Source: Sulfurimonas xiamenensis
GTDB lineage: Bacteria > Campylobacterota > Campylobacteria > Campylobacterales > Sulfurimonadaceae
Assembly (NCBI RefSeq): GCF_009258045.1
Contig: NZ_CP041166.1
Location: forward strand, 1-64,000
DNA: 64,000 nt
Direction: 5' to 3'
Positions 19,729-27,432 of this stretch are shown piece by piece. Each line of letters starts with the position of its first letter. Position 1 is the first letter of the stretch. The translations under genes were made by a program, and so were the position numbers. Under the pieces are notes generated by a model. That model saw only the letters and a program-made list of their open reading frames with translations, did not search any database and was not told where the DNA came from.

Positions 19729-20389
19729 CTCTATAAGCTTGAGAAGTGAGAATTTTGAACAGATGTTTACAAGTGATAATTATATCATAGTAACAGTTAA
19801 AGGCGTGGGAATATTTGAACCAAAGTTATGGAGAGATGCTTTTAAACAGAGGCTTACCAAGAGCATAATAGAGGCGAAAATACTCCACACCTCAACAGGC
19901 TTGACTATTGCACTCAAGAGATACAATAGAAGCCTTACAAAGCAAACTTTAGATATTGCAGGGCTTAGAGGCTATGATGATAAAGCAATGGATTTAAACA
20001 ACTTCTTACAGTCTCACTTCTTAGAGTTTATGGAGTGTGAAATCAAGCGGATAGATATTTGTTTTGATTTTTTGAAAGTACCGAATCGAGTTATAAAAAG
20101 GTTATGCGACAAAAGAGAGCCTTTTAAATTCTGTAACACTACTTACTACAAAACGCCAAAAGAGTTAAAAACAAATGATACGCTTGATATAAAGCGATAC
20201 GACAAACAAAAAGAGGCGAAACTACCCAGACCGATGGAACGGTTAGAATTTTGTTTCAAAGGTGGCTATTTTCCAAAAGGAATGAAGCTTAATAATTTAG
20301 ATAGAAATTTTCTATCCAAGATGGAAAAAACTATAAAGCGATTTAGTGGAATAGATGCGAAAATATTCCCTTTAAGTTACATTGTTTAA
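19706..20389 (+). CDS. Putative replication initiation protein (Rep/phage gpII-like)
   Basis: The 227-residue protein shows features shared by Rep_trans and filamentous-phage gpII/X initiators. RIDICFDF at about 113-120 resembles the catalytic-core strand RxDxxxD. IKRYDKQKEA followed by PMERLEFCFKG resembles their YDK...RxE segment. HTSTGLTIALKRYN precedes. These enzymes nick DNA at an origin for rolling-circle replication. I see no clear family-level match, so the call is tentative. It begins inside the preceding gene with no clear ribosome site of its own. A hairpin and iteron-like repeats follow it. Confidence 0.5.
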   Translation: MKIIGQIDSISLRSENFEQMFTSDNYIIVTVKGVGIFEPKLWRDAFKQRLTKSIIEAKILHTSTGLTIALKRYNRSLTKQTLDIAGLRGYDDKAMDLNNFLQSHFLEFMECEIKRIDICFDFLKVPNRVIKRLCDKREPFKFCNTTYYKTPKELKTNDTLDIKRYDKQKEAKLPRPMERLEFCFKGGYFPKGMKLNNLDRNFLSKMEKTIKRFSGIDAKIFPLSYIV

Positions 20390-20401
20390 ATTTTCCAAAA
20401 C

Positions 20402-20431
20402 AGCCCGTCCAAACTCCACACGGTACGGGCT
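20402..20431. repeat. Inverted repeat just after the Rep-like gene
   Basis: AGCCCGT and ACGGGCT pair around a 16-base loop, starting 12 bases past the Rep-like stop codon. No T-run follows. It may be a terminator-like hairpin or a nick-site hairpin. Confidence 0.45.
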
Positions 20432-20677
20432 TAAACACACTTCTTAAACTTTGCTGAAAGTGAAACTAATTTCAAGCATAAAAAGAGAGCAGTTAATAAC
20501 ACTAATCAGAGCTACCAAGATACGAACATCACACAAAAAAACTCATAGGTACTGTAAGAGCAAATAACAGGCACGGTAGGTGCAAGCCTCAAAAACTCTC
20601 TAATTATCTTGTTTTAAAAGTAAGTTAAGTATTTTATAAATGTTATAATTTTTGCTTATACAACGGTATTTCAAGCC

Positions 20678-20725
20678 ATTAACCAATTAACCTAAAGTAT
20701 ATTAACTAATCAAATATAATTAACC
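20678..20725 (+). repeat. Iteron-like ATTAACC repeats
   Basis: Three ATTAACC and one ATTAACT lie in the same orientation within 48 bases (starts at 20678, 20686, 20701 and 20719), embedded in almost pure A/T sequence. Confidence 0.5.
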
Positions 20726-20947
20726 AAAGGCTTATATCTGTTTTATAAGACACGAACTGTTTTTAAGTGATAGATTGTAGGGTAAAATGATTTTATACGG
20801 TGCTGATGAGGTAGTACTTTTTTATCGGATATAGTAAGGTTAAAAAGTAGAAAATTTGATTAGTGGTTATAAATAGGTTAGAAATGGACTTTAAAAGCAA
20901 TCCTTAAAGACGCCTCTAAAGCCCTATTCTATGAAGTTTAGTGTATG

Positions 20948-21160
20948 TTACAGTCTTGACTCGTAGCGTCTCATCATATAAAGACGCTTAAGCATTTTCT
21001 TACGAGAAGCAATTTTGAATTTTTTACGCTTTTCAGTTTCTGTTTCATGGAAACGGCGAGCACGAGCTTCTGTAACGATTAAGTTACGGTCAGTCTGCTT
21101 TTTGAAACGACGGTAAGCTGCATCAAAATTATCATCACTGCGTAGTACGATACCAGGCAT
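20948..21160 (-). CDS. rpsU: 30S ribosomal protein S21 (3' end supplied by the element)
   Basis: S21 is a small basic 30S protein involved in mRNA engagement. The 70-residue product opens [20 protein letters not shown] and ends MMRRYESRL, the Campylobacterota S21 form. On the minus strand a GGGTGATGTGAT ribosome region precedes the ATG. The element integrated in its last codons, yet the amino-acid sequence matches the displaced original end exactly, so the product is unchanged. Its own terminator is now 4 kb away, so transcripts may run antisense into the element. It is divergent from dnaG. Confidence 0.96.
   Translation of the reverse strand: MPGIVLRSDDNFDAAYRRFKKQTDRNLIVTEARARRFHETETEKRKKFKIASRKKMLKRLYMMRRYESRL
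20961..20978. repeat. attR core, 18-bp direct repeat
   Basis: Identical to 16904-16921 and inside the current rpsU gene. Codons to its left (20948-20960) come from the element and restore the S21 C-terminus. Confidence 0.88.
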
Positions 21161-21365
21161 ATCACATCACCCACTTTCTGTAAAAATTTAGAATCGAATT
21201 ATATCATAAATATATTTTATATTAAAAATTATTTTGTAAATTTGTAAATTTATTTTAAATATTGATATGATTTAAATATTTTTATATTAAAAAATATAAA
21301 ATTCCTCTGATACAGATATTTAGTAATACATTTTTCAACCTCTTAAAATTTAACTAACAATCCAG

Positions 21366-21371
21366 TATAAT
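21366..21371 (+). promoter_or_regulatory. -10 element directly ahead of dnaG (leaderless start predicted)
   Basis: TATAAT ends six bases before the dnaG ATG (TATAATTCGCTTATG). Transcription from it would start at or beside the A of the start codon, and no Shine-Dalgarno sequence is present. Confidence 0.6.
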
Positions 21372-21377
21372 TCGCTT

Positions 21378-24146
21378 ATGATTGATAAAGATTCTATAGA
21401 AGCCCTAAAGGCACGCCTTGATATTGTTGATGTTGTAGGTTCGTATATAGAGCTTAGAAAAGCCGGTGCCAACTATAAAGCTCCATGCCCTTTTCATGAT
21501 GAAAAAACGGCTTCATTTGTAGTAAGTCCCGCTAAACAGATATATCACTGTTTTGGTTGCCTTCCTCCATACCAAAAAATAATGACCACACTTGGATACA
21601 AAGAGATAAAGGATGTAATGGTAGGTGATAAAGTTTTTGCTGCAAATGGAGTTTTAACAGAAGTGATTGAGCGAGTGTATCATACAAGTGAGTTTGATAT
21701 TCTAGCTTTTAAAACATCTCTTAGTGCAAAAGAGTCTTGTTTTACGCAAAACCATGATATGTTGGTTATTAAAAAAGAGGATGCAGTTAGCGAACTGCCA
21801 TACTTAAGAGTAGAGAAAAGTAGACCTCTAAAGTTTTATGGACGAATAAAAAAAACGAAAAGAAATTATAGTTTCACGATTAAAAGAGAGTTTGCTAATG
21901 ATGTAAGAGTAGGTGATTACTTTTTATATCCAAAGAATCGTCAAACAGTTACAAAAGAGTATTTAGATGTTTCATCTTTTTGGGAGAAGAATAATTTTGG
22001 ACCAAATGTTCAAAGGATAGAAAAAATAACACTAGATAGAGACTTTATGTGGCTTGCAGGTTTATATGTAGCTGAAGGTAGTACATATAGAGGTGGTATA
22101 AAATTTTCTATTTCATCTACTGAAGAAAAGTATGCTAAAGAGATAATAAGAATAGTAAAAAAATTATTCAACAAAGAAGCAAAACTTTTCTATACAAAAA
22201 ATAGAAAAAACTCCCTCGAAGTTACCATATCTAGTACAAATTTAGAATATATTTTTCTAGAGTTATTTGGTAAAGGTGCCAAAAATAAGCACTATCCATT
22301 TTGGTTTAATTCTTTATCTGATGAACTTAAAGAGTCTTTGTTTATGGGATTAATGGATGGAGATGGATGTTATGCTAGAAATACTTATGACACTATAAGC
22401 CAAACTCTTGCAGATGAAATAATTGACTTAGCAATATCTCTTGGTAAGATACCATCTTGTAGGGTCTCAAAATCATTCGTTGATAAAAAAGGTGTTAATC
22501 ATAAACAATCCTATAAGATATATTTTAAAAAAAGAGAGTCAACAGAGAGTTTTTTTGAGTATATTGATGGAGTAGAATATCTGTTTATAAAAGTTAAAGA
22601 GATAAAAAATATTGGAAAAGAAGATTTAGTATATGATATAACAGTTAAAGATAAAACACATACTTTTCTATCGAACCATTTCGGAGTTGGCAATTGTGGT
22701 GCCGGCGGTGACAGTATAAAATTTATTATGGAGTATGAAAAACTCTCTTATCCCGAAGCATTAGAAAAACTTGCTTCTTCATATAATTTTTCTCTTACTT
22801 ACAGTGACAGCAAAAATAATAAACCTCGCTCACAGCTTATGGACAAAATTAATGAGTGGTATCAATATTTGTTTACTAAAAATCCTCAAGCACGCTCTTA
22901 TATAAAAGAGCGAGGCATTTATGAGAGCAGCATTGAAAAATTTGGTATTGGATATGCACCGGACTCCAACTCAACGATAAACTATATAAAATCTCAACTT
23001 TTCAATATGAGCGAAGCTGTAGAGATGGGTGTTGTAGGTTATGACGGCGGAAGAAATTTTGCAAGATTTATAGAGCGCATAACATTTCCGATTCATTCTG
23101 CAAACGGAACTATTGTCGGTTTTGGCGGCAGAACCATAACCGGGCATCAGGCAAAGTATATAAATTCTCCAGAAACACCGATTTTTAATAAATCCCGTCT
23201 TCTTTATGCTTATCACCATGCAAAACAAACAGTTTACAAAACAAAACAGATAATTATAACAGAAGGATATCTTGATGTTATTATGCTTCATCAAGCCGGT
23301 TTTACAAATGCAGTTGCTACTTTGGGAACAGCGCTGACTCCTGAGCATCTGCCGTTTTTGAGAAAGGGAGAGCCGGAAGTTATTATGGCATATGATGGAG
23401 ATAAAGCAGGACGAGCAGCTGCACTCAAAGCATCAAAACTTTTAAGTGCCAGCGGATTTAACGGCGGCGTTGTTATTTTTAAAGAAGGCTTAGATCCTGC
23501 AGATATGGTAAAAAATGGTGCAGTTGAAGAGTTGGCAGATATGTTTAGAACACCCCAGCCATTTATCGAATTTGTCTTAAATGAGATTTTATCACTCTAT
23601 AATCTTTTTGATCCAAAAGCCAAAGAAGCTTGTATGCAAGAAGCGGTAGGATATCTTAAAACCCTCTCTCCTATACTTCAAGACAAATACAAAACATACT
23701 TAGCACAACGATTAGGAATCAACCCTTCATTTGTTAAATTGACAAATCAAACAAACACTAACAGATCTGTTAGTGATAACAGTCGTCATAGAGATATGTG
23801 GGAGCTTAGTCTTATAAAAACAGTTTTAGAGTATCCGGAATTTATAGATCAGATACTTGATGTTTTAAATCCTTCACTTTTACAGTTTCACTCATCTGAG
23901 TTTGCTTTGGCACTTCAGGGAAAAGTAGATGAGCCTGCTCTTATGGCAATATTGATAGATGAAAAGATACTTCCATTTAAAAATGAAGAGGTACTAAAAT
24001 CAGAACTTATAGCATTTTTAACAAAACATTATGAACGGGAATATAAAAAGATAAATCTGAAAACAGATATCTCTTTTGAAGAAAAAGCTTTTTATATCCG
24101 TAAACTTAGAGGAAAAATTTCACAATTAAAGCGCGGAGAACTTTAA
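21378..24146 (+). CDS. dnaG: DNA primase DnaG, interrupted by an in-frame intein
   Basis: DnaG makes RNA primers at the replication fork. The precursor has 922 residues; removing residues 61-439 leaves 543, a usual primase length. The zinc domain carries C37, H40 and C58, with the fourth ligand provided by the residue after the intein (C440, giving CFGCGAGGDS on splicing). The catalytic TOPRIM part shows YAPDSN, VGFGGRTI, ITEGYLDVIMLHQAG and YDGDKAGRAAALKA. A helicase-interaction tail follows. The start lies six bases after a TATAAT with no ribosome site. Its stop overlaps the convergent gene by 4 bp. Without splicing the zinc finger cannot form normally. Confidence 0.96.
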   Translation: MIDKDSIEALKARLDIVDVVGSYIELRKAGANYKAPCPFHDEKTASFVVSPAKQIYHCFGCLPPYQKIMTTLGYKEIKDVMVGDKVFAANGVLTEVIERVYHTSEFDILAFKTSLSAKESCFTQNHDMLVIKKEDAVSELPYLRVEKSRPLKFYGRIKKTKRNYSFTIKREFANDVRVGDYFLYPKNRQTVTKEYLDVSSFWEKNNFGPNVQRIEKITLDRDFMWLAGLYVAEGSTYRGGIKFSISSTEEKYAKEIIRIVKKLFNKEAKLFYTKNRKNSLEVTISSTNLEYIFLELFGKGAKNKHYPFWFNSLSDELKESLFMGLMDGDGCYARNTYDTISQTLADEIIDLAISLGKIPSCRVSKSFVDKKGVNHKQSYKIYFKKRESTESFFEYIDGVEYLFIKVKEIKNIGKEDLVYDITVKDKTHTFLSNHFGVGNCGAGGDSIKFIMEYEKLSYPEALEKLASSYNFSLTYSDSKNNKPRSQLMDKINEWYQYLFTKNPQARSYIKERGIYESSIEKFGIGYAPDSNSTINYIKSQLFNMSEAVEMGVVGYDGGRNFARFIERITFPIHSANGTIVGFGGRTITGHQAKYINSPETPIFNKSRLLYAYHHAKQTVYKTKQIIITEGYLDVIMLHQAGFTNAVATLGTALTPEHLPFLRKGEPEVIMAYDGDKAGRAAALKASKLLSASGFNGGVVIFKEGLDPADMVKNGAVEELADMFRTPQPFIEFVLNEILSLYNLFDPKAKEACMQEAVGYLKTLSPILQDKYKTYLAQRLGINPSFVKLTNQTNTNRSVSDNSRHRDMWELSLIKTVLEYPEFIDQILDVLNPSLLQFHSSEFALALQGKVDEPALMAILIDEKILPFKNEEVLKSELIAFLTKHYEREYKKINLKTDISFEEKAFYIRKLRGKISQLKRGEL
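21558..22694 (+). mobile_element. Intein with LAGLIDADG homing endonuclease in DnaG
   Basis: The 379-residue insert begins at C61 (CLPPYQKIMTTLGYKEIKDV, block A) and ends at N439, followed by Cys+1. Block B has FTQNHDML with the Thr and His. Two endonuclease motifs are present, WLAGLYVAEG and FMGLMDGDG, each with an acidic catalytic residue. Block F is LVYDITVKDKTHTFLSNHFG. The penultimate residue is Gly, not the usual His, which is tolerated in some inteins. Everything is in frame, so splicing and homing both look possible. It lies exactly at the fourth zinc ligand, a strongly conserved site. Confidence 0.93.
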
Positions 24147-24925
24147 GAAAGAGATTCTTCATTATCTTTTGGTTTGCGGGCTTTTATAGATATTTTTCTT
24201 CCAACTTTTTTTGGCTCATTATATTTATTTTTTGGAGTTCCGTCATAACTATGGTTTCTTTCTCCGCTTTTGCCTGAAAATATCGCTTTGCCGTTTTCAT
24301 CTTTGCCTAAATATTTATTTGTTTTTTTGTCATCTTTTTTAGATTTATCATATTTTGGTTTCTCATAATCTTTGTTTTGAGATTTTTCACTATTTTTCTT
24401 TGGTTTCTCATATTTAGATTTTTCAAAAGGTTTATACTCAGACTTTTTAGCCTCTTTTTTAATTTTATCGTATTTAGGTTTGTCAAAAGATTTTTGCTCT
24501 TTTTTTTCTTTTTGTACAGGTTCATATTCAAAGCCTGTAATTATCTCCTGTTTGATAACTCTTTTTAGAAGTGTCTCTATTGGATATAGCTCTTTTTGTT
24601 CACTGATGTCTAGTAAAATAAGCGCGTTTTGCGTTGTTTTAACCAATCTAGAGATGTATATAACCGGATCAGACGGCAGATCGTAACTAATAAGAAGCTC
24701 ACATTTTAGCTCTGGCAATTCTGCTAGTTCGCTATCGTTAAAAACTTTAACATTATCAGCTTTTATTGCCTCTTTTATAAAAATGTTCTCCTGCGCTGTA
24801 GCTACAATAATGTGGAGATTACTGTTTTGTTCTACAAGAGATTGAAGCAATAAAAGCTTTTTATTGTTAGGACATGGATGAACGCGATGTTTGTTGTGTT
24901 TAATAGTAATTTGGCTGCTTGGCAT
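24143..24925 (-). CDS. Lysine-rich protein with degenerate helicase C-domain-like head
   Basis: Unrecognised as a named family. Residues about 1-130 read like the RecA2 half of a DEAD-box helicase stripped of catalysis. LHIIVATAQENIFIKEAI looks like motif IV; LISYDLPSDPVIYISRLVKT aligns with the usual NYDLPxDPxxYxHRxGRT, but the Arg fingers of motif VI are missing; LILLDISEQKELYPIETLLK resembles the closing strand and helix. Residues about 135-260 are a Lys-rich tail with repeated KPKYDK/EKPKYDKSKK units. It may be an RNA-binding cofactor. It is divergent from a true DEAD-box helicase 97 bp away. AGGA precedes the ATG. Confidence 0.6.
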   Translation of the reverse strand: MPSSQITIKHNKHRVHPCPNNKKLLLLQSLVEQNSNLHIIVATAQENIFIKEAIKADNVKVFNDSELAELPELKCELLISYDLPSDPVIYISRLVKTTQNALILLDISEQKELYPIETLLKRVIKQEIITGFEYEPVQKEKKEQKSFDKPKYDKIKKEAKKSEYKPFEKSKYEKPKKNSEKSQNKDYEKPKYDKSKKDDKKTNKYLGKDENGKAIFSGKSGERNHSYDGTPKNKYNEPKKVGRKISIKARKPKDNEESLS

Positions 24926-25022
24926 ATGCGGTCCTAACTGAGGGTTTTAAATATATTTTAAATTATATCTTATATTAGCATAAATTATGCTATTATGTAT
25001 AAATATTACAATCAGGATAAAG

Positions 25023-26276
25023 ATGTCATTTAACACACTAGGTTTATCAGCTCCTATATTAAAAGCTATTAAAGAACAAGGCTATAGCGAGCCGACACCT
25101 ATTCAAAAAGAGGCAATACCCGTTATTTTAAACGGCAGAGATATTTTAGCCGGAGCTCAGACCGGAACAGGCAAAACAGCAGGTTTTACCCTTCCGCTTC
25201 TTGAGCTCTTAAATAAAACAAAACCAATAAAAACAAAACAGAAAATAAGAGCACTTATTTTAACTCCAACAAGAGAGTTGGCTGCGCAAGTCGGCGAGAG
25301 TGTTGAAGTGTATGGAAAATACCTCCCTTTTAAATCTGCAGTGATTTTTGGAGGAGTGAAAATCAATCCTCAATTAATAAAGCTTAAAAAAGGTGTTGAT
25401 ATTGTTGTGGCTACGCCGGGCAGGCTTTTAGATCATATCTCTCAAAAAAATATAGATTTAAGAGATGTTGAGTTTCTTATTTTGGATGAAGCAGACAGAA
25501 TGCTTGATATGGGTTTTATCAATGATATTAAAAAAATATTGGCAATTCTTCCAAAACAAAAACAGACACTGCTTTTTTCGGCTACATACTCTGATGAAAT
25601 TAAAAAACTCTCAGACAAGCTGCTGAAAACACCTGCTCTTATAGAAGTAGCACGCAGAAATACAACAGGTCAAGCTATAAAACAGAGTGTTTATCCTGTT
25701 GATCAGGTTCGTAAGCGCGAACTTTTAACACACCTTATAAAAGAGGGCAAATGGAAGCAGGTTCTTGTTTTTACAAGAACAAAACATGGAGCAAACCGTT
25801 TATCTGGGCAGCTTGAAAAGGATGGTATAAGTGCCGTTGCCATTCATGGAAACAAGAGTCAAAATGCCAGAACAAAAGCGCTTGCTGATTTTAAAAAAGG
25901 TGAAGTGAGGGTTTTGGTTGCAACGGATATTGCAGCTAGAGGAATAGATATAGATCAGCTTCCTCATGTAATAAACTATGAGCTTCCAAATGTTTCTGAA
26001 GATTATGTTCACAGAATTGGGCGAACAGGACGCGCAGGAAATGAAGGAGAGGCTATATCTCTTGTTTGTATAGATGAGCATGAGTATCTTGCAAGTATAG
26101 AAAAACTTATCAAAAATGATATTCAAAAAGTGTGGTTAAAAGATTTTAAACCAGACCCTTCCATAAAAGCACAACCTATCAATAAAGGTAACACAAGAAA
26201 CTCAAGCGCAAGAAGCAGATCTAATAACAAGCCGGCTCAAAAGCCATCTGGAAGAAAAAACAGAAATAGTATATAA
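25023..26276 (+). CDS. DEAD-box RNA helicase, RhlE-like
   Basis: This ATP-dependent RNA helicase has all motifs in order over 417 residues: Q motif (GYSEPTPIQ), Walker A (AQTGTGKT), PTRELA, TPGR, DEAD (LDEADRML), SAT (LFSATYS), [10 protein letters not shown] and [10 protein letters not shown]. It ends in a basic Ser/Arg/Asn-rich tail of about 40 residues typical of RhlE-like proteins. Such enzymes remodel rRNA and mRNA at low temperature. I use the ATG at 25023 after CAGGATAAAG; an upstream in-frame ATG at 24987 would add an unlikely 12-residue extension. It is divergent from the helicase-relic-like gene. Confidence 0.93.
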   Translation: MSFNTLGLSAPILKAIKEQGYSEPTPIQKEAIPVILNGRDILAGAQTGTGKTAGFTLPLLELLNKTKPIKTKQKIRALILTPTRELAAQVGESVEVYGKYLPFKSAVIFGGVKINPQLIKLKKGVDIVVATPGRLLDHISQKNIDLRDVEFLILDEADRMLDMGFINDIKKILAILPKQKQTLLFSATYSDEIKKLSDKLLKTPALIEVARRNTTGQAIKQSVYPVDQVRKRELLTHLIKEGKWKQVLVFTRTKHGANRLSGQLEKDGISAVAIHGNKSQNARTKALADFKKGEVRVLVATDIAARGIDIDQLPHVINYELPNVSEDYVHRIGRTGRAGNEGEAISLVCIDEHEYLASIEKLIKNDIQKVWLKDFKPDPSIKAQPINKGNTRNSSARSRSNNKPAQKPSGRKNRNSI

Positions 26277-26313
26277 TTATATATTTTAAATTATCAATTT
26301 TACAAGGAAGAAG

Positions 26314-27291
26314 ATGAAAGCAATCGCACTATTTAGCGGTGGATTAGATTCAACTTTAGCAATGAAACTTATAATAGACCAAGGCATAGATGTTTTGGCC
26401 CTAAATATTAATACAGGTTTTGGAAGTACCAAAGACAGACTTGAACATATGCAAAGAATGTGTGAACAGGTAGGCGCAGAACTCAAAATTATAGATATTG
26501 AGAGTGAGTTTTTGCAAGATGTTCTTTTTGATCCTAAGCATGGATATGGAAAAAATTTCAATCCCTGCATAGATTGTCATGCAAAGATGTTCACTGTTGC
26601 AAAAAGAGTTATGGAAGCAGAAGGTGCTTCCTTCTTAATCAGCGGTGAGGTTTTGGGACAGCGACCAATGAGCCAAAATAAAGATGCTTTAAAAACAGTT
26701 TTAAATGAGAGCAGCTGCGACGGCTTGCTTCTTCGTCCTCTATCTGCGAAAGCGCTTGATCCGACAATTGCAGAAATAGAGGGTTGGGTAAATAGAGAAA
26801 AACTTGAAGGCATTACGGGAAGAAGCCGTGACAGACAGCTTGAACTTGTAAAAGAGATAGGTCTTGAAGATTTTGAGAGTCCAGGCGGAGGATGTCTTCT
26901 TACTGATGAGAATTTTGCAAAAAAGATGTTTGATTTTATAAAATATGATATATTTGAAGTAAAAGATATACCTGTTATGAAATTTGGGCGTCATCTAAGA
27001 CTTCCTGATGGAGCTAAACTTGTTGTCGGAAGAAACAAAGATGAGAATGAACATCTGCAAAACATAGTTAATGATAAATATTATCATATCAAAACTCTTG
27101 GTTTGCCTGGACCACACTCTCTTTTAAGCAAAAGCGCAAGTAGAGCAGATAAAGAGCTTGCGGCAAAGATAATTCTTACATATTGTAAAACAAAAGAGGA
27201 CAAAGTTTATACTTTGGCATTTGATAATGAAGAGCTTCAAGCTCTCCCTTTTGATTCTAGAGAAGAGATAAAACCTTACACCATAATGTAG
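26314..27291 (+). CDS. PP-loop ATPase, ThiI/MnmA-like tRNA thiolation family
   Basis: The 325-residue protein opens with the PP-loop FSGGLDSTLAMKL, which binds ATP and adenylates a substrate. NPCIDCHAKMF gives a CxxC pair, and SPGGGCLLTDENF another conserved Cys, together a likely persulfide/cluster site. The C-terminal region (VMKFGRHLRLPDGAKLVVGRNKDEN) resembles the NFACT-R-like domain fused to PP-loop proteins. The likely role is sulfur insertion into tRNA, but the exact base is not readable from sequence. GGAAGAAG precedes the ATG. A hairpin with T-run follows the gene. Confidence 0.8.
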   Translation: MKAIALFSGGLDSTLAMKLIIDQGIDVLALNINTGFGSTKDRLEHMQRMCEQVGAELKIIDIESEFLQDVLFDPKHGYGKNFNPCIDCHAKMFTVAKRVMEAEGASFLISGEVLGQRPMSQNKDALKTVLNESSCDGLLLRPLSAKALDPTIAEIEGWVNREKLEGITGRSRDRQLELVKEIGLEDFESPGGGCLLTDENFAKKMFDFIKYDIFEVKDIPVMKFGRHLRLPDGAKLVVGRNKDENEHLQNIVNDKYYHIKTLGLPGPHSLLSKSASRADKELAAKIILTYCKTKEDKVYTLAFDNEELQALPFDSREEIKPYTIM

Positions 27292-27313
27292 AAATTTTAA
27301 TGTATTTTTAGAG

Positions 27314-27334
27314 AGTTTATTTAGATAAACTTTT
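27314..27334 (+). terminator. Probable intrinsic terminator after the PP-loop gene
   Basis: AGTTTAT and ATAAACT form a 7-bp stem around TTAG (27314-27331), followed by TTTT. The stem is AT-rich, hence moderate confidence. Confidence 0.55.
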
Positions 27335-27432
27335 AACCAATTTTGATATAATCATATATTAGATTTTTTCACTACTCCAAATTTTTTCACTTTACTTGAG
27401 TGAGAAATTTTATTATCAGATAAGGAATTTTC

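Larger units (their letters stand above)
20390..20947. other. Gene-free right arm of the element, possible replication origin
   Basis: No convincing gene lies in these 558 bases. Seen: an inverted repeat AGCCCGT/ACGGGCT at 20402-20408 and 20425-20431; a cluster of ATTAACC (20678-20684, 20686-20692, 20719-20725) with ATTAACT at 20701-20707 in AT-rich DNA; one GTTAGAAAT at 20877-20885. AAAGCCCTAT at 20918-20927 is the reverse complement of 16975-16984 at the left end. ACGCCTCTAA at 20910-20919 is the reverse complement of 16891-16900. Iteron-like clusters next to a Rep-like gene fit an origin; the shared end sequences fit recombinase arm sites (inference). Confidence 0.5.
16904..20978 (+). mobile_element. 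Integrated element of about 4.06 kb in the 3' end of rpsU
   Basis: The 18-bp direct repeat TCGTAGCGTCTCATCATA occurs at 16904-16921 and 20961-20978, both inside rpsU coding sequence, and bounds a block of five plus-strand genes. These are a tyrosine integrase, an unknown protein, an HTH/excisionase-like protein, another unknown and a Rep-like protein. The right end (20390-20947) holds no gene but has iteron-like repeats and hairpins. The layout resembles a small integrated plasmid or a phage satellite. No conjugation, capsid, toxin or defence gene is recognisable. Having both att copies intact and all frames open suggests recent and possibly active insertion. Confidence 0.88.

Noticed and set aside
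24307-24686. Several overlapping frames within the lysine-rich gene at 24143-24925
   Set aside because: Their Phe/Lys/Asn-rich sequences are shadows of the repeated Lys codons read in other frames or strands.
27360-27410. Possible riboswitch ahead of purT
   Set aside because: Only imperfect TTTCACT/AGTGAGAAA pairing is visible and no purine- or other riboswitch core was recognised.
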